Assembly: GCF_020905335.1 (NCBI RefSeq)
Contig: NZ_JAJJMN010000002.1
Span: forward strand, 682,001-746,000
DNA: 64,000 nucleotides
Direction of reading: 5' to 3'
Source: Flavobacterium lipolyticum
GTDB taxonomy: Bacteria > Bacteroidota > Bacteroidia > Flavobacteriales > Flavobacteriaceae
In this document: positions 1 through 8,827 of the stretch, in pieces
Numbering within the stretch: the first letter of the stretch is position 1
How the letters are laid out: each line of letters begins with the position of its first letter
Notes under the pieces: generated by a model
What the model saw: the letters and a program-made list of their open reading frames with translations, nothing else
Told to the model about the DNA's origin: nothing
Databases searched by the model: none
Translations under genes and position numbers: made by a program

Positions 1-243
1 GTAATTAGCCAGCCAAGAGGATTGGAAAACGATAAATTTATTGCTTCGTATGATCTTACATTCAATAATAAAGAAAAGTCAAATATTACTTTTGAGACAA
101 AAACGTTCTATATTTATAAGTACGGAAATAACTCCAATATTGAGAATATTATTTTTCTGGGGAAATTTGCAGAAGTAGGAGTAGGAGATATGTTACCGTT
201 GAACTATGGAATAAAAGATGACTTGCAAGAAGTTTTAAATTAA
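1..243 (+). CDS. C-terminal part of an unknown protein, cut by the window edge
   Basis: The reading frame is open from the first base of the window (gta att agc ...) to the taa at 241-243, so this is the last 80 codons of a gene that starts upstream. An internal ttg at base 22 is not a convincing start. The visible part is a mixed-charge, soluble-looking stretch with no motif I recognise. It is followed by a strong bidirectional hairpin terminator and converges on the OmpA-like gene. No function is assigned. Confidence 0.55.
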   Translation, partial: VISQPRGLENDKFIASYDLTFNNKEKSNITFETKTFYIYKYGNNSNIENIIFLGKFAEVGVGDMLPLNYGIKDDLQEVLN

Positions 244-386
244 CAACTTAAGATAGGATATTAGAAGTGATATTGATTCAAGAACCTTAGGTTTGTGATA
301 ATATCAATAAGTAGTTTTTTTGAAGATAGTATTAACAAACAAGGCCATTTGTAAAAAAAAACTTAAATGATATAATAATCTAAAAT

Positions 387-428
387 AATTAACTAACTTT
401 AGGTTTGTTAAAATTTAGTTAGTTAATT
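387..428. repeat. 12-bp inverted repeat in the spacer
   Basis: Arms at 387-398 (aattaactaact) and 417-428 are perfectly complementary, with an 18-nt AT-rich loop. It lies in the 302-bp gene-free stretch 244-545, which otherwise holds only the terminator at 488-513. No T-tract follows, so it is not a typical terminator; its role is unknown. Confidence 0.5.
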
Positions 429-487
429 TAAAGATAATGCTATTCTTGATTTATATTTAATTGGTTATTAAAAAATTAAGGATACAT

Positions 488-513
488 AAAAGCAGGTCAA
501 TTGACCTGCTTTT
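488..513. terminator. Bidirectional intrinsic terminator
   Basis: A perfect 26-bp palindrome (arms 488-500 and 501-513, core gcaggtcaa/ttgacctgc) flanked by A-runs on one side and T-runs on the other. It sits between the converging partial gene and the OmpA-like gene and can end transcripts from both. Confidence 0.85.
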
Positions 514-545
514 TCTGTTTTAATAAAGTATGTAAAACGAGATTC

Positions 546-1379
546 TTATTTCGCTTGTTTCTTCATTTCTTTTTCAATCATATCATAGAATTGATCGATT
601 TTTGGCATAACCACAATACGAGTTCTTCTATTACGGGCTTTGTTCTCAGCACTATCATTAGCTACTAATGGTACATAAGAACTTCTACCGGCAGCGATTA
701 ATTTAGCAGGGTTTACACCAAGTTCATTGCTTAATACACGAACGATTGAAGTAGAACGTTTAACACTTAAATCCCAGTTGTCTAAGATAATTCCATTACT
801 TTTGTAAGGAACGTCATCTGTGTGACCTTCAACCATACATTCAAAATCAGGTTTGTCGTTCACTACTTTAGCAACTTTAGCCAAAACAGATTTTGCTTTG
901 TCGCTCACGTCATAACTTCCACTTTTGAATAATAATTTATCAGCGATAGAAATAAATACAACTCCTTTTTCTACGTTGATTTCGATATCCGGATCATTGA
1001 TTCCAACAGCTCCTTTTAAGCTTGTAACTAAAGCTAAAGTCACACTGTCTTTCTTAGTTAATGCATCCTGAAGTCTAGATATTTTTAAATCTTTTTCTTT
1101 TAAACTTTCTAAAGATTTCTCAAGATTTTCAGCTCCTTTAGTAGTTAAAACAGTTAAGTCTTTAGAAGTACTGATTAAATCCTGATTGTGTTGTTTATAG
1201 CTTTCAGCAGTTGCTGCTAATCCTGCTTTTTCTTCCAAACAAGTATTTAATTTAACTGTGCAAGAGTTTAATAAATCTTGTATCTCTTTGTTCTTAGCTT
1301 CTAAAGCAGCATATTGCTTCTTCGATACACACGAAGTTAAGGCCATTAGTACTGATAGTGCGATAACTATTTTTCTCAT
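546..1379 (-). CDS. OmpA-family peptidoglycan-binding lipoprotein
   Basis: The 277-residue protein starts with a lipoprotein signal (ALTSC lipobox, Cys17). A long charged helical or coiled-coil region follows (about 20-115), and then an OmpA/MotB-like domain (about 140-262) carrying GHTDDVPY and the NKARNRRTRIVV signature that binds diaminopimelate of peptidoglycan. Family knowledge: such proteins tether the outer membrane to the cell wall; the coiled coil plus OmpA domain resembles MotB/Pal-like architecture. It stands alone between a terminator and a glycosyltransferase. A TAaaTTTG promoter element on the minus strand lies at 1409-1416. Specific role unknown; family call is secure. Confidence 0.88.
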   Translation of the reverse strand: MRKIVIALSVLMALTSCVSKKQYAALEAKNKEIQDLLNSCTVKLNTCLEEKAGLAATAESYKQHNQDLISTSKDLTVLTTKGAENLEKSLESLKEKDLKISRLQDALTKKDSVTLALVTSLKGAVGINDPDIEINVEKGVVFISIADKLLFKSGSYDVSDKAKSVLAKVAKVVNDKPDFECMVEGHTDDVPYKSNGIILDNWDLSVKRSTSIVRVLSNELGVNPAKLIAAGRSSYVPLVANDSAENKARNRRTRIVVMPKIDQFYDMIEKEMKKQAK

Positions 1380-1408
1380 AGGTATTATATTTAATTAAAC
1401 GTTGATTA

Positions 1409-1416
1409 CAAATTTA
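1409..1416 (-). promoter_or_regulatory. Bacteroidota -7 promoter element for the OmpA-like gene
   Basis: The plus strand reads caaattta, so the minus strand reads TAAATTTG, matching the TAnnTTTG consensus 30 bp upstream of the start. No clear -33 TTTG was found. It overlaps the end of the upstream glycosyltransferase gene. Confidence 0.4.
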
Positions 1417-2433
1417 GTTCTTAATATTTTGATTAATGTTAAAGATTTCTTTAAATACCTGTAATTTCTTTAGGTAATACAAGTAAACGATACTTTTAAC
1501 CATATAGTATTCTTGTATCTGGAAATCTTTACGCTTTTTAAGGTATTTTAAAGATATGCTATAAAAAGAGAAATGAGCTTTCAGGATAGCATAAGTATGG
1601 CTAACCTTTCCCTGAGTGAGGAAACGGATACCCGCTATTCCGTCTAAAACCATTCGGAAGAAAATCACAAAGAACAGTCTCTTTTTAGGTAAATTCTTAA
1701 CGAGCATCAATAATGAATTTCTAAAATTTAAGAAAGTCTTTCTTGGATTTCCTTGTTGCAAAGTCGCACCTCCAACATGATAAACAGTGGAACCGGATAC
1801 GTACTTAATCACGTGTCCTTCATTTGCAGCACGCCAGCACAAATCGATTTCTTCCTGATGAGCAAAAAAGGTCTCATCAAAACCACCTAATTCATGGTAT
1901 ACTTCACTTCTGATAAAAAAACAAGCCCCCGAAGCCCAAAACAATTCACAATTATCATCATACTGCCCATTATCTTTCTCTATCGTATCAAAAATACGGC
2001 CACGACAAAAAGGGAATCCATATTTATCAATGAAACCACCGGCCGCACCTGCATACTCAAAGTATTCCTTATTTTTATAATCGAGAATTTTTGGCTGAAT
2101 GATTGCGGTTAGTTTTTCATTCTCAAAAGTTTCAAGGATAGGAGTGAGCCAGTTCTCAGTAACTTCAATATCTGAATTTACCAAAGCATAAAATTCAGCA
2201 TCAATATTTTGCAAAGCATCATTGTAACCTTTAGCAAAGCCATGATTGCCTGTGTTTTGAACTATTTTTATGGAAGGAAAATTATTCTTAACAAAGTCTA
2301 TAGAATCATCCGTTGAAGCATTGTCAGCAACATAAATTTGAGCACCCTCAGAAAATCGGATAACAGAAGGTAAAAATTGTTCTAACAATTTTACGCCATT
2401 CCAGTTTAAAATTACAACAGCTATTTTATCCAA
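1414..2433 (-). CDS. Family 2 glycosyltransferase (rhamnosyltransferase-like)
   Basis: A 339-residue GT-A fold enzyme. The N-terminus VVILNWNG and the YVADNASTDDS segment are the nucleotide-sugar binding start. ALVNSDIEV supplies the metal-binding acidic motif. FFAHQEEIDLCWRA matches the ED-x-D-like catalytic region of the WbbL/RfbF-type subgroup. The C-terminal 80 residues are basic and hydrophobic and may associate with the membrane. The family transfers sugars to polysaccharides or glycoproteins at the inner membrane; the exact sugar cannot be told. It is followed on the same strand by the OmpA-like gene with only a short gap. Confidence 0.88.
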   Translation of the reverse strand: MDKIAVVILNWNGVKLLEQFLPSVIRFSEGAQIYVADNASTDDSIDFVKNNFPSIKIVQNTGNHGFAKGYNDALQNIDAEFYALVNSDIEVTENWLTPILETFENEKLTAIIQPKILDYKNKEYFEYAGAAGGFIDKYGFPFCRGRIFDTIEKDNGQYDDNCELFWASGACFFIRSEVYHELGGFDETFFAHQEEIDLCWRAANEGHVIKYVSGSTVYHVGGATLQQGNPRKTFLNFRNSLLMLVKNLPKKRLFFVIFFRMVLDGIAGIRFLTQGKVSHTYAILKAHFSFYSISLKYLKKRKDFQIQEYYMVKSIVYLYYLKKLQVFKEIFNINQNIKN

Positions 2434-2462
2434 AAGTAATTCTTATTTATTTTAATATTATT

Positions 2463-2909
2463 CTATTCTTTATAATCGGGCAAGCTTCTTAAAAACTGAT
2501 ATTTTTCATTCTCAAAATCCATCTGACAGTAAAAATGATTCAGTCCGTTTGTAACATTCAAAAACCGTGCCTGCATTGTCATGTTATAACGGGCAATCTG
2601 ATCAAAAGTTGCCTGAGAGATTTTAACTTCGGGGGCTTTGCATTCTACCAATATATGTATAGAGCCATCAGAATTGAAGACCACTACATCATACCTCTTC
2701 CTTAAACCATTGACAGTAAGAACTTTTTCAACGTTTATAAGTGATTTAGGGTACTTTTTCTCAATCATTAAAAACTGAACGACATGTTGACGAACCCATT
2801 CTTCTGGAGTAAGAATGATAAATTTTTTCCTGATTTCATCAAAAATAGACACTTTATTTTCGCTATTTTTGAATCGGAAAGTATAGGTTGGGAAATTAAG
2901 TTTAAGCAT
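2463..2909 (-). CDS. HsdR N-terminal-type PD-(D/E)xK nuclease-like protein
   Basis: A 148-residue protein resembling the stand-alone N-terminal domain of type I restriction enzyme R subunits. The core RYDVVVF...ILVECKAP gives the D...ExK arrangement of PD-(D/E)xK nucleases. No helicase domain and no HsdM or HsdS genes are nearby, so this is not a restriction system by itself. It is divergent from holA, 100 bp apart, a neighbourhood I believe recurs in Flavobacteria, which would suggest a housekeeping DNA role. That role is inference; family assignment is fairly secure. Confidence 0.75.
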   Translation of the reverse strand: MLKLNFPTYTFRFKNSENKVSIFDEIRKKFIILTPEEWVRQHVVQFLMIEKKYPKSLINVEKVLTVNGLRKRYDVVVFNSDGSIHILVECKAPEVKISQATFDQIARYNMTMQARFLNVTNGLNHFYCQMDFENEKYQFLRSLPDYKE

Positions 2910-2929
2910 AAAGCAAATATAATTTGAAA

Positions 2930-2990
2930 ATTAGTCAATTTGAAAATTAACCAATTATTTATTTTGAATTAAACTGAAGACTGATACCGC
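2930..2990. repeat. Short-period AT-rich repeat between divergent genes
   Basis: Words such as aatttgaaaatta recur with a 14-bp step (2929 and 2943 region), followed by 7-bp spaced actgaag/actgata units. It resembles the spacer repeats elsewhere in the window but is more degenerate. Confidence 0.35.
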
Positions 2991-3009
2991 ATACTGAAAA
3001 CTTAATTTA

Positions 3010-4014
3010 ATGGACGAAGTTGTAAAAATTGTTAATGACATAAAAGCCGGAAATATAAAACCGATCTATTTTTTAATGGGCGAAGAGCCTTATTATATTG
3101 ATAAATTATCGGAGTATATTGAACAGAATGTGCTTGCTGAGGAAGAAAAAGGATTCAATCAGACTGTTTTATACGGGAGAGATGTATCGGTTGAAGATAT
3201 TGTAGCAACGGCCAAGCGCTATCCTATGATGGCTGATCGTCAGGTTGTTATTGTAAAAGAAGCACAGGATTTATCGCGAACAATTGATAAAATAGAGTCT
3301 TATGTAGGCAATCCGATGGAGACAACGGTCTTGGTTTTTTGTTATAAATACAAAACGCTGGACAAACGTAAAAAAGTAACCAAATTACTGGCTCAGAAAG
3401 GAATTGTTTATGAAAGCAAAAAATTATACGAAAATCAGGTTGGTGACTGGATAAAACGTGTACTTGCCGGAAAGAAATATACAATTGACCCAAAAGCCAA
3501 TGCAATGCTGGTTGAATTTTTAGGTACCGATTTGAGTAAAATTAATAATGAATTAGAAAAATTGCAAATTATTCTACCACAGGGAACCGTTATTACGCCA
3601 CAACATATCGAGGAAAACATTGGTTTCAGCAAAGACTATAATGTTTTTGAATTGCGAAAAGCGATAGGCGAACGAAATCAGTTAAAGGCCTATAAGATTG
3701 CGGAGAATTTTGCCCATAATCCTAAAGAATATCCATTAGTAATGACGACAGGATTAGTATTCGGTTTCTTTGTTCAACTTTTAAAGTACCATGGACTTAA
3801 AGATAAAAATCCTAAAAATGTCGCAGCAGCCATTGGGGTCAATCCTTATTTTTTAAAGGAATACGATTTAGCAATAAAAAACTATCCGATGCGTAAAGTG
3901 AGCCAAATTGTAGGTGCACTGCGTGATGTTGACGTTAAAAGTAAAGGAGTAGGAGCCAATGCATTACCACAATCCGATTTATTAAAAGAAATGCTATATA
4001 AAATATTCAATTAA
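3010..4014 (+). CDS. holA: DNA polymerase III delta subunit
   Basis: A 334-residue protein with the HolA layout: an N-terminal domain starting DEVVKIVNDIKAGNIKPIYFLMGEEPYYIDKLSEYI, a central degenerate AAA+ region, and a C-terminal domain ending with helices such as SDLLKEMLYKIFN. HolA is the clamp-loader subunit that opens the beta clamp. The length fits the family. The ATG at 3010 fits the conserved beginning. A hairpin with a T-tract follows at 4102-4130. The gene stands alone and is divergent from the HsdR-N-like gene. Confidence 0.9.
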   Translation: MDEVVKIVNDIKAGNIKPIYFLMGEEPYYIDKLSEYIEQNVLAEEEKGFNQTVLYGRDVSVEDIVATAKRYPMMADRQVVIVKEAQDLSRTIDKIESYVGNPMETTVLVFCYKYKTLDKRKKVTKLLAQKGIVYESKKLYENQVGDWIKRVLAGKKYTIDPKANAMLVEFLGTDLSKINNELEKLQIILPQGTVITPQHIEENIGFSKDYNVFELRKAIGERNQLKAYKIAENFAHNPKEYPLVMTTGLVFGFFVQLLKYHGLKDKNPKNVAAAIGVNPYFLKEYDLAIKNYPMRKVSQIVGALRDVDVKSKGVGANALPQSDLLKEMLYKIFN

Positions 4015-4101
4015 ACAATTCAAAATTAGTTCATTAATAGTGTTTTTATGTGTAATGAACGTATCAATCTATCCTGATTTATTCGCTTGGAATTTTGTTT
4101 T

Positions 4102-4140
4102 TAAAATCGCAACTGACAGGGACGATTTTATTTTTTCTTT
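4102..4140 (+). terminator. Intrinsic terminator downstream of holA
   Basis: Arms taaaatcg (4102-4109) and cgatttta (4123-4130) form an 8-bp stem with a 13-nt loop, followed by a run of T. It lies in the 258-bp gap before the hybrid kinase; the rest of that gap shows nothing else I can name. Confidence 0.6.
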
Positions 4141-4272
4141 TACTACATACATAAAATGAGTACAGTTACAGGAACTATTTGTCATAATAGTAGTATATAA
4201 TTTATTAAAATTTTGGTAAAAACAATCTAAATTTACTATATTACCTCAATATAATTTATATAAAAAAATTCG

Positions 4273-6537
4273 GTGGCCCCATCTACTTTAAACTTACGCA
4301 TTTCAAGAATAAGGATTATTCTTGCACTATTGGTTTGTCTTTTAACTGGTTTTAAGAGTCATTCTCAGTCTCAAATTCTCTCGAAAAAAAAATCAGACAT
4401 TATTCTGTCAAAGATTGATAGTATAAAAAAGTTAATCCAAACAGAGAATGTCGAAAATCACCTTTTAGGACTTAAAATCTTAAATAAAACAAAAGCATAT
4501 CTAGAAAGAACAAAAGACACGGCAAGTCTTTTATTCTTTCACAGAGAGAGTATCAAACTAATTTCCTATTTACGAAGTTTTGGAACTCCAAATGCTTATC
4601 TTTTTGAAAATTTCCAAATCTTAAAAAAATACAATGATAAGCGGGAGTTAGCCTTATTACACGAAGCTCTTGGTGATTTGAGATATTATGAAGGCAGTAA
4701 GTTATTGTCGCATGAATATGATTTGAAAGCGCAAAGCTTAATAAAAAAATATGGCAACTATGAGGACAATATAAACATAAACTACAATCTCTCCGTTTAT
4801 TATAAAAACTCTAAAGACTACAAGAAATCTATTGATTTTGCGATGACCTCGCTTGAAAACATTAAGAAAAGCAACACATTCGAGAAGAACAATTTCAAGA
4901 TACCAAATTTATACCTCTTCATTTCTGAAGATTATTACCATTTAAAAGAAAATGACAGCGTATATAAATACCTGATACTTGCAGAAGAAACAAAAACGAA
5001 TACCACAGACGGAAGGTTTCCTTATGGAGCTAAGCTGAATGAATTAAAAGCAATGTATTATTACAATATAGGAGATCTGGAAACTGCGGCAAAGCTGTAC
5101 CAAACTTCAGTATCTGAATATGTTAAACTCAATCAGTTTAAAATGAGACTGGTTCAAAAATCAAACAAGCTAAACAGTACTTTAAAAATAAAAAGTATTG
5201 AGAATAAAGGAAAAATTAATGAAGCGAGACTTGAAAGCGTAAGTGAATCTTATAAAAATTATTTGTTGATTTTTGCCTTATTGATTGTTCTGATATTGAC
5301 AGTACTATTTATAATTCAATTTAGAGCCTATAAATATAAAATGAAGGTCAATTTAATCCTTCAGAAGAAAAACTTAGAGTTAAAAAAAATAAATAGAGAG
5401 TTAAATGAGGCATCAAAAATAAAAGATACTTTTCTTGATGTGGTAACGCATGAATTGAAAACTCCTTTAAATACAATTAAAGGAACAGCATATTTACTTA
5501 AAAATGAAAAATCGGAACTTCTAAAGGAAGATTATATTAAAAATTTAAATTTTTCCTCAGATTACCTGCTAGGTTTTATCAATAATATGGTAGATTTTAA
5601 AAATCTAAAACGTCACGATACTGTTAACTTAGACTACAAAGACATTAACCTGGAAATAATACTAAACTCCATCATTGAAATGTTTAGAATCAATAATCTG
5701 AACCAGAACAGGATCTTAATTGATTTTGATGATAAAATTTCACCTACTTTAAAATGTGATGAAATAAGATTTACTCAGGTAATTATGGAGTTGATGACGA
5801 ATGCCGCAAAATTTACTAAATATGGCGAAATAACTTTAAAAGCAGAATTAATTCATTCTGTTAACGGTGAGGAAAGTATTAAATTTGAAGTTTCTGACAC
5901 GGGAATTGGAATTTCAGAAGAGGTTCAATATAAAATATTTGAACCATTCATACAGGAATCGGCCGAGATTAATAGTAATTACGGCGGAAGCGGTCTGGGG
6001 TTGTCAATTATAAAAAGGACGTTAGAACTTTTTGGAAGTCAGATCAAAGTTAGATCTAAAAAAGATGAAGGAACTACTTTTTCGTTCGTAATCGATTTTG
6101 AAATTTCTAAAGAAACCAATGACGAAACTATTTTCAGTGATGCTGAAAGACAAAAAGAGCAACTTTCAAATATCGAGATTTTATTGGTTGAGGATAATAA
6201 AATGAATCAGCTGATCGCTAAGAAAATTTTAGTCAATAAAGGTTTTAAATGTGAAGTAGCTAATAATGGACTTGAAGCAGTTGAGAAAGTAAAAGCTAAA
6301 AATTATGCCATAATATTGATGGATATAATGATGCCTGTTATGGATGGTTTTGAAGCATCGGCAATTATTAGTAATTTAAAACCTGAAATACCAATCGTAG
6401 CTTTAACGGCCATTTGCGAAAATATCGGCAACGATGATTTTCAAAGGGCTAAAATTTTAGAAAAACTTGATAAGCCGGTAGATCCAGATATTTTGTACAA
6501 AACAATTTTAAAATATGTTGTACAAAAAACGCTTTAA
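4273..6537 (+). CDS. TPR-containing hybrid histidine kinase/response regulator
   Basis: A 754-residue sensor. It has an N-terminal signal segment (about 8-32), a helical TPR-like periplasmic region (about 40-310), a membrane segment (about 329-350) and a short coiled coil. A HisKA domain follows with VVTHELKTPLN, giving phospho-acceptor His393. The ATPase domain has NAAKFTKYG, SDTGIGI and GGSGLGLSI. A receiver domain (about 631-750) has phospho-acceptor Asp684 in LMDIMMP and the conserved Lys of LDKPV. No DNA-binding output domain is present, so the signal presumably passes on to another protein. The GTG start at 4273 is chosen because it precedes a clear signal peptide and no ATG fits. The ligand is unknown. 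Confidence 0.85.
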   Translation: MAPSTLNLRISRIRIILALLVCLLTGFKSHSQSQILSKKKSDIILSKIDSIKKLIQTENVENHLLGLKILNKTKAYLERTKDTASLLFFHRESIKLISYLRSFGTPNAYLFENFQILKKYNDKRELALLHEALGDLRYYEGSKLLSHEYDLKAQSLIKKYGNYEDNININYNLSVYYKNSKDYKKSIDFAMTSLENIKKSNTFEKNNFKIPNLYLFISEDYYHLKENDSVYKYLILAEETKTNTTDGRFPYGAKLNELKAMYYYNIGDLETAAKLYQTSVSEYVKLNQFKMRLVQKSNKLNSTLKIKSIENKGKINEARLESVSESYKNYLLIFALLIVLILTVLFIIQFRAYKYKMKVNLILQKKNLELKKINRELNEASKIKDTFLDVVTHELKTPLNTIKGTAYLLKNEKSELLKEDYIKNLNFSSDYLLGFINNMVDFKNLKRHDTVNLDYKDINLEIILNSIIEMFRINNLNQNRILIDFDDKISPTLKCDEIRFTQVIMELMTNAAKFTKYGEITLKAELIHSVNGEESIKFEVSDTGIGISEEVQYKIFEPFIQESAEINSNYGGSGLGLSIIKRTLELFGSQIKVRSKKDEGTTFSFVIDFEISKETNDETIFSDAERQKEQLSNIEILLVEDNKMNQLIAKKILVNKGFKCEVANNGLEAVEKVKAKNYAIILMDIMMPVMDGFEASAIISNLKPEIPIVALTAICENIGNDDFQRAKILEKLDKPVDPDILYKTILKYVVQKTL

Positions 6538-6606
6538 GATCTATGGAAATTCACGATATTTGCATCTCTAAAAAATTACTACTTTTAAAATACTAATAAC
6601 GCAATT

Positions 6607-6789
6607 ATGGGAATGAATAAAAATACCATCCTGGGATGGGCTACTTTTATAATGGTGCTTATGGGCTTGTTACTTATTGGTCTTGGCGCTTTCAGATACA
6701 GAGATGTTTCAGGCTGGGGATTTGCTGCAACCGGAGTTGGTTTTATTGCAAACGCCTGGGTTTTTAACGCTTTGAAAGGAAGGGTGTAA
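6607..6789 (+). CDS. Small two-span membrane protein (CAL67264-like)
   Basis: A 60-residue protein starting MGMNKNTILGWATF. Two hydrophobic spans lie at about 8-28 and 37-53, separated by a short RYRDVSGWG loop, and the tail is basic. I recall this as a small conserved membrane protein of Flavobacteria (CAL67264 family); its function is not known. The near-consensus GATATTTG at 6555-6562 could be its promoter element. It sits alone between the kinase and ettA. Confidence 0.65.
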   Translation: MGMNKNTILGWATFIMVLMGLLLIGLGAFRYRDVSGWGFAATGVGFIANAWVFNALKGRV

Positions 6790-7054
6790 GTTTGTTGTTA
6801 ATAGTTTGTTGTTAGGACTAGAATAAATCTGAAGATTTACATATTTGGTATAAAACCAGAACATAATGCTAATATGTTACGTTATTGATTCAATCAACAA
6901 CTTTAAAAACAAATGAAAGAGCTGCAATAGAAAAAAAATAAAATTAGGAGAATGATGAATTCTTTAAAGAACTGTAAAATCATAAGGAGTTAACTTTAAG
7001 TAATTCAATAATAAATAATAAACGAATAACTATAAACATAATAATAAACATAAT
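6790..7054. other. 265-bp spacer before ettA, no gene seen
   Basis: The left part has 7-bp spaced units (gtttgtt at 6791 and 6805). The right end before ettA has AT-rich 7-bp spaced words such as aataata and aacataa. No terminator or clear promoter was found. Confidence 0.3.
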
Positions 7055-8746
7055 ATGTCAGACGATAAGAAAGTAATTTTCTCAATGCAAAAATTGAGTA
7101 AAACCTATCAAGGAGCAGACAAGCCAGTTCTTAAAAATATTTACTTGAGTTTCTTCTATGGAGCGAAAATTGGTATTTTAGGACTTAATGGTTCCGGAAA
7201 ATCTTCACTTTTAAAAATTATTGCCGGAGTTGATAAAAACTATCAGGGTGATGTTGTTTTTCAACCGGGTTATACTGTTGGTTACTTAGAGCAAGAACCA
7301 ATACTTGATGACTCAAAAACAGTTATCGAAATTGTTCGCGAAGGAGCAGCTGAAACTATGGCAGTTTTAGAAGAGTACAATCAGATTAATGATTTGTTTG
7401 GTCTTCCTGAAAACTATGAAGATCAGGATAAAATGGACAAGTTAATGGATCGTCAGGCAGCTTTACAAGATAAAATTGATGCTCTTGGTGCGTGGGAAAT
7501 TGATACAAAGCTTGAAATTGCAATGGACGCCTTACGTACACCGGAAGGAGATACACCAATTAAAAACCTTTCAGGAGGAGAGCGCCGTCGTGTAGCACTA
7601 TGCCGTTTGTTATTGCAACAACCTGATGTGTTACTTTTAGATGAGCCTACCAACCACCTTGATGCTGAGAGTGTTCTTTGGTTAGAGCAACATTTAGCAC
7701 AATACTCAGGAACTGTAATTGCCGTAACGCACGATAGATACTTCTTAGACAATGTTGCGGGGTGGATTTTAGAATTAGACAGAGGCGAAGGTATTCCATG
7801 GAAAGGAAACTATTCTTCATGGTTGGATCAAAAATCAAACCGTATGGCTCAGGAAGAAAAAGTGGCTTCTAAAAGAAGAAAAACTTTAGAACGTGAGTTG
7901 GAGTGGGTTCGTCAGGGAGCAAAAGGTCGTCAAACGAAACAAAAAGCCCGTTTACAGAACTACGACAAATTATTGAATGAAGATCAAAAACAACTGGATG
8001 AAAATCTGGAAATCTATATCCCGAACGGTCCGCGTTTAGGAACCAATGTGATTGAAGCTAAAAATGTAGCAAAAGCTTTTGGGGATAAATTATTGTACGA
8101 TAATTTGAACTTTACTTTGCCACAGGCGGGAATTGTTGGAATTATTGGGCCAAACGGTGCCGGTAAGTCGACTATTTTCAAAATGATTATGGGAGAACAA
8201 CAAACTGATAGTGGAGAATTTTCAGTTGGTGAAACTGTAAAAATTGCTTACGTTGACCAGTCACATTCTAACATTGATCCAAACAAATCAATTTGGGAAA
8301 ATTTTGCTGACGGTCAGGAATTGGTAATGATGGGAGGTAAACAGGTAAACTCAAGAGCTTACTTGTCACGTTTCAATTTTGGAGGTGGTGAGCAAAACAA
8401 AAAAGTATCTATGTTATCCGGTGGAGAGCGTAACCGTTTGCACTTAGCGATGACATTGAAAGAAGAAGGAAACGTGCTTTTACTCGATGAGCCTACGAAT
8501 GACCTTGACGTAAATACACTTCGCGCACTTGAGGAAGGTTTAGAAAACTTCGCTGGTTGCGCTGTAATTATTTCTCACGACAGATGGTTCTTGGATAGAA
8601 TCTGTACGCACATTCTTGCTTTTGAGGGAGACTCTGAAGTTTATTTCTTTGAAGGAAGTTTCTCCGATTATGAAGAAAACAAAAAGAAACGTCTTGGTGG
8701 TGATTTAACTCCAAAACGTTTGAAATACAGAAAATTGATTAGATAA
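7055..8746 (+). CDS. ettA: Energy-dependent translational throttle protein EttA (ABC-F)
   Basis: A 563-residue soluble protein with two ABC cassettes and no membrane span. Walker A motifs are GLNGSGKS (43-50) and GPNGAGKS (365-372). Signatures are LSGGERRRVALCRLLL and LSGGERNRLHLAMTL. Walker B motifs are LLLDEPTNHLD and LLLDEPTNDLD. Between the cassettes lies the charged ABC-F linker rich in Lys and Arg. EttA binds the ribosomal E site and gates early elongation according to ADP/ATP ratio. Length is nearly that of the E. coli protein. A strong shared terminator follows. Confidence 0.93.
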   Translation: MSDDKKVIFSMQKLSKTYQGADKPVLKNIYLSFFYGAKIGILGLNGSGKSSLLKIIAGVDKNYQGDVVFQPGYTVGYLEQEPILDDSKTVIEIVREGAAETMAVLEEYNQINDLFGLPENYEDQDKMDKLMDRQAALQDKIDALGAWEIDTKLEIAMDALRTPEGDTPIKNLSGGERRRVALCRLLLQQPDVLLLDEPTNHLDAESVLWLEQHLAQYSGTVIAVTHDRYFLDNVAGWILELDRGEGIPWKGNYSSWLDQKSNRMAQEEKVASKRRKTLERELEWVRQGAKGRQTKQKARLQNYDKLLNEDQKQLDENLEIYIPNGPRLGTNVIEAKNVAKAFGDKLLYDNLNFTLPQAGIVGIIGPNGAGKSTIFKMIMGEQQTDSGEFSVGETVKIAYVDQSHSNIDPNKSIWENFADGQELVMMGGKQVNSRAYLSRFNFGGGEQNKKVSMLSGGERNRLHLAMTLKEEGNVLLLDEPTNDLDVNTLRALEEGLENFAGCAVIISHDRWFLDRICTHILAFEGDSEVYFFEGSFSDYEENKKKRLGGDLTPKRLKYRKLIR

Positions 8747-8771
8747 TATTCTAAGTAAATTTTAAAATAAA

Positions 8772-8816
8772 AAAAATCCCAAATTCTTATCCTATAGATT
8801 TGAATTTGGGATTTTT
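8772..8816. terminator. Bidirectional terminator between ettA and the lipoprotein gene
   Basis: A perfect 15-bp stem (8772-8786 and 8802-8816, core atcccaaattc) with a 15-nt loop, A-run on the left and T-run on the right. It lies between two converging genes and serves both strands. Confidence 0.88.
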
Positions 8817-8827
8817 ATTTTAAGCAG

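Noticed and set aside
2463..2909. Type I restriction system
   Set aside because: Only the HsdR N-terminal domain is present; there is no helicase part, HsdM or HsdS.
7453..7838. Two minus-strand frames inside ettA
   Set aside because: They are antisense shadows of a strongly coding gene, with no start signals and no recognisable protein.
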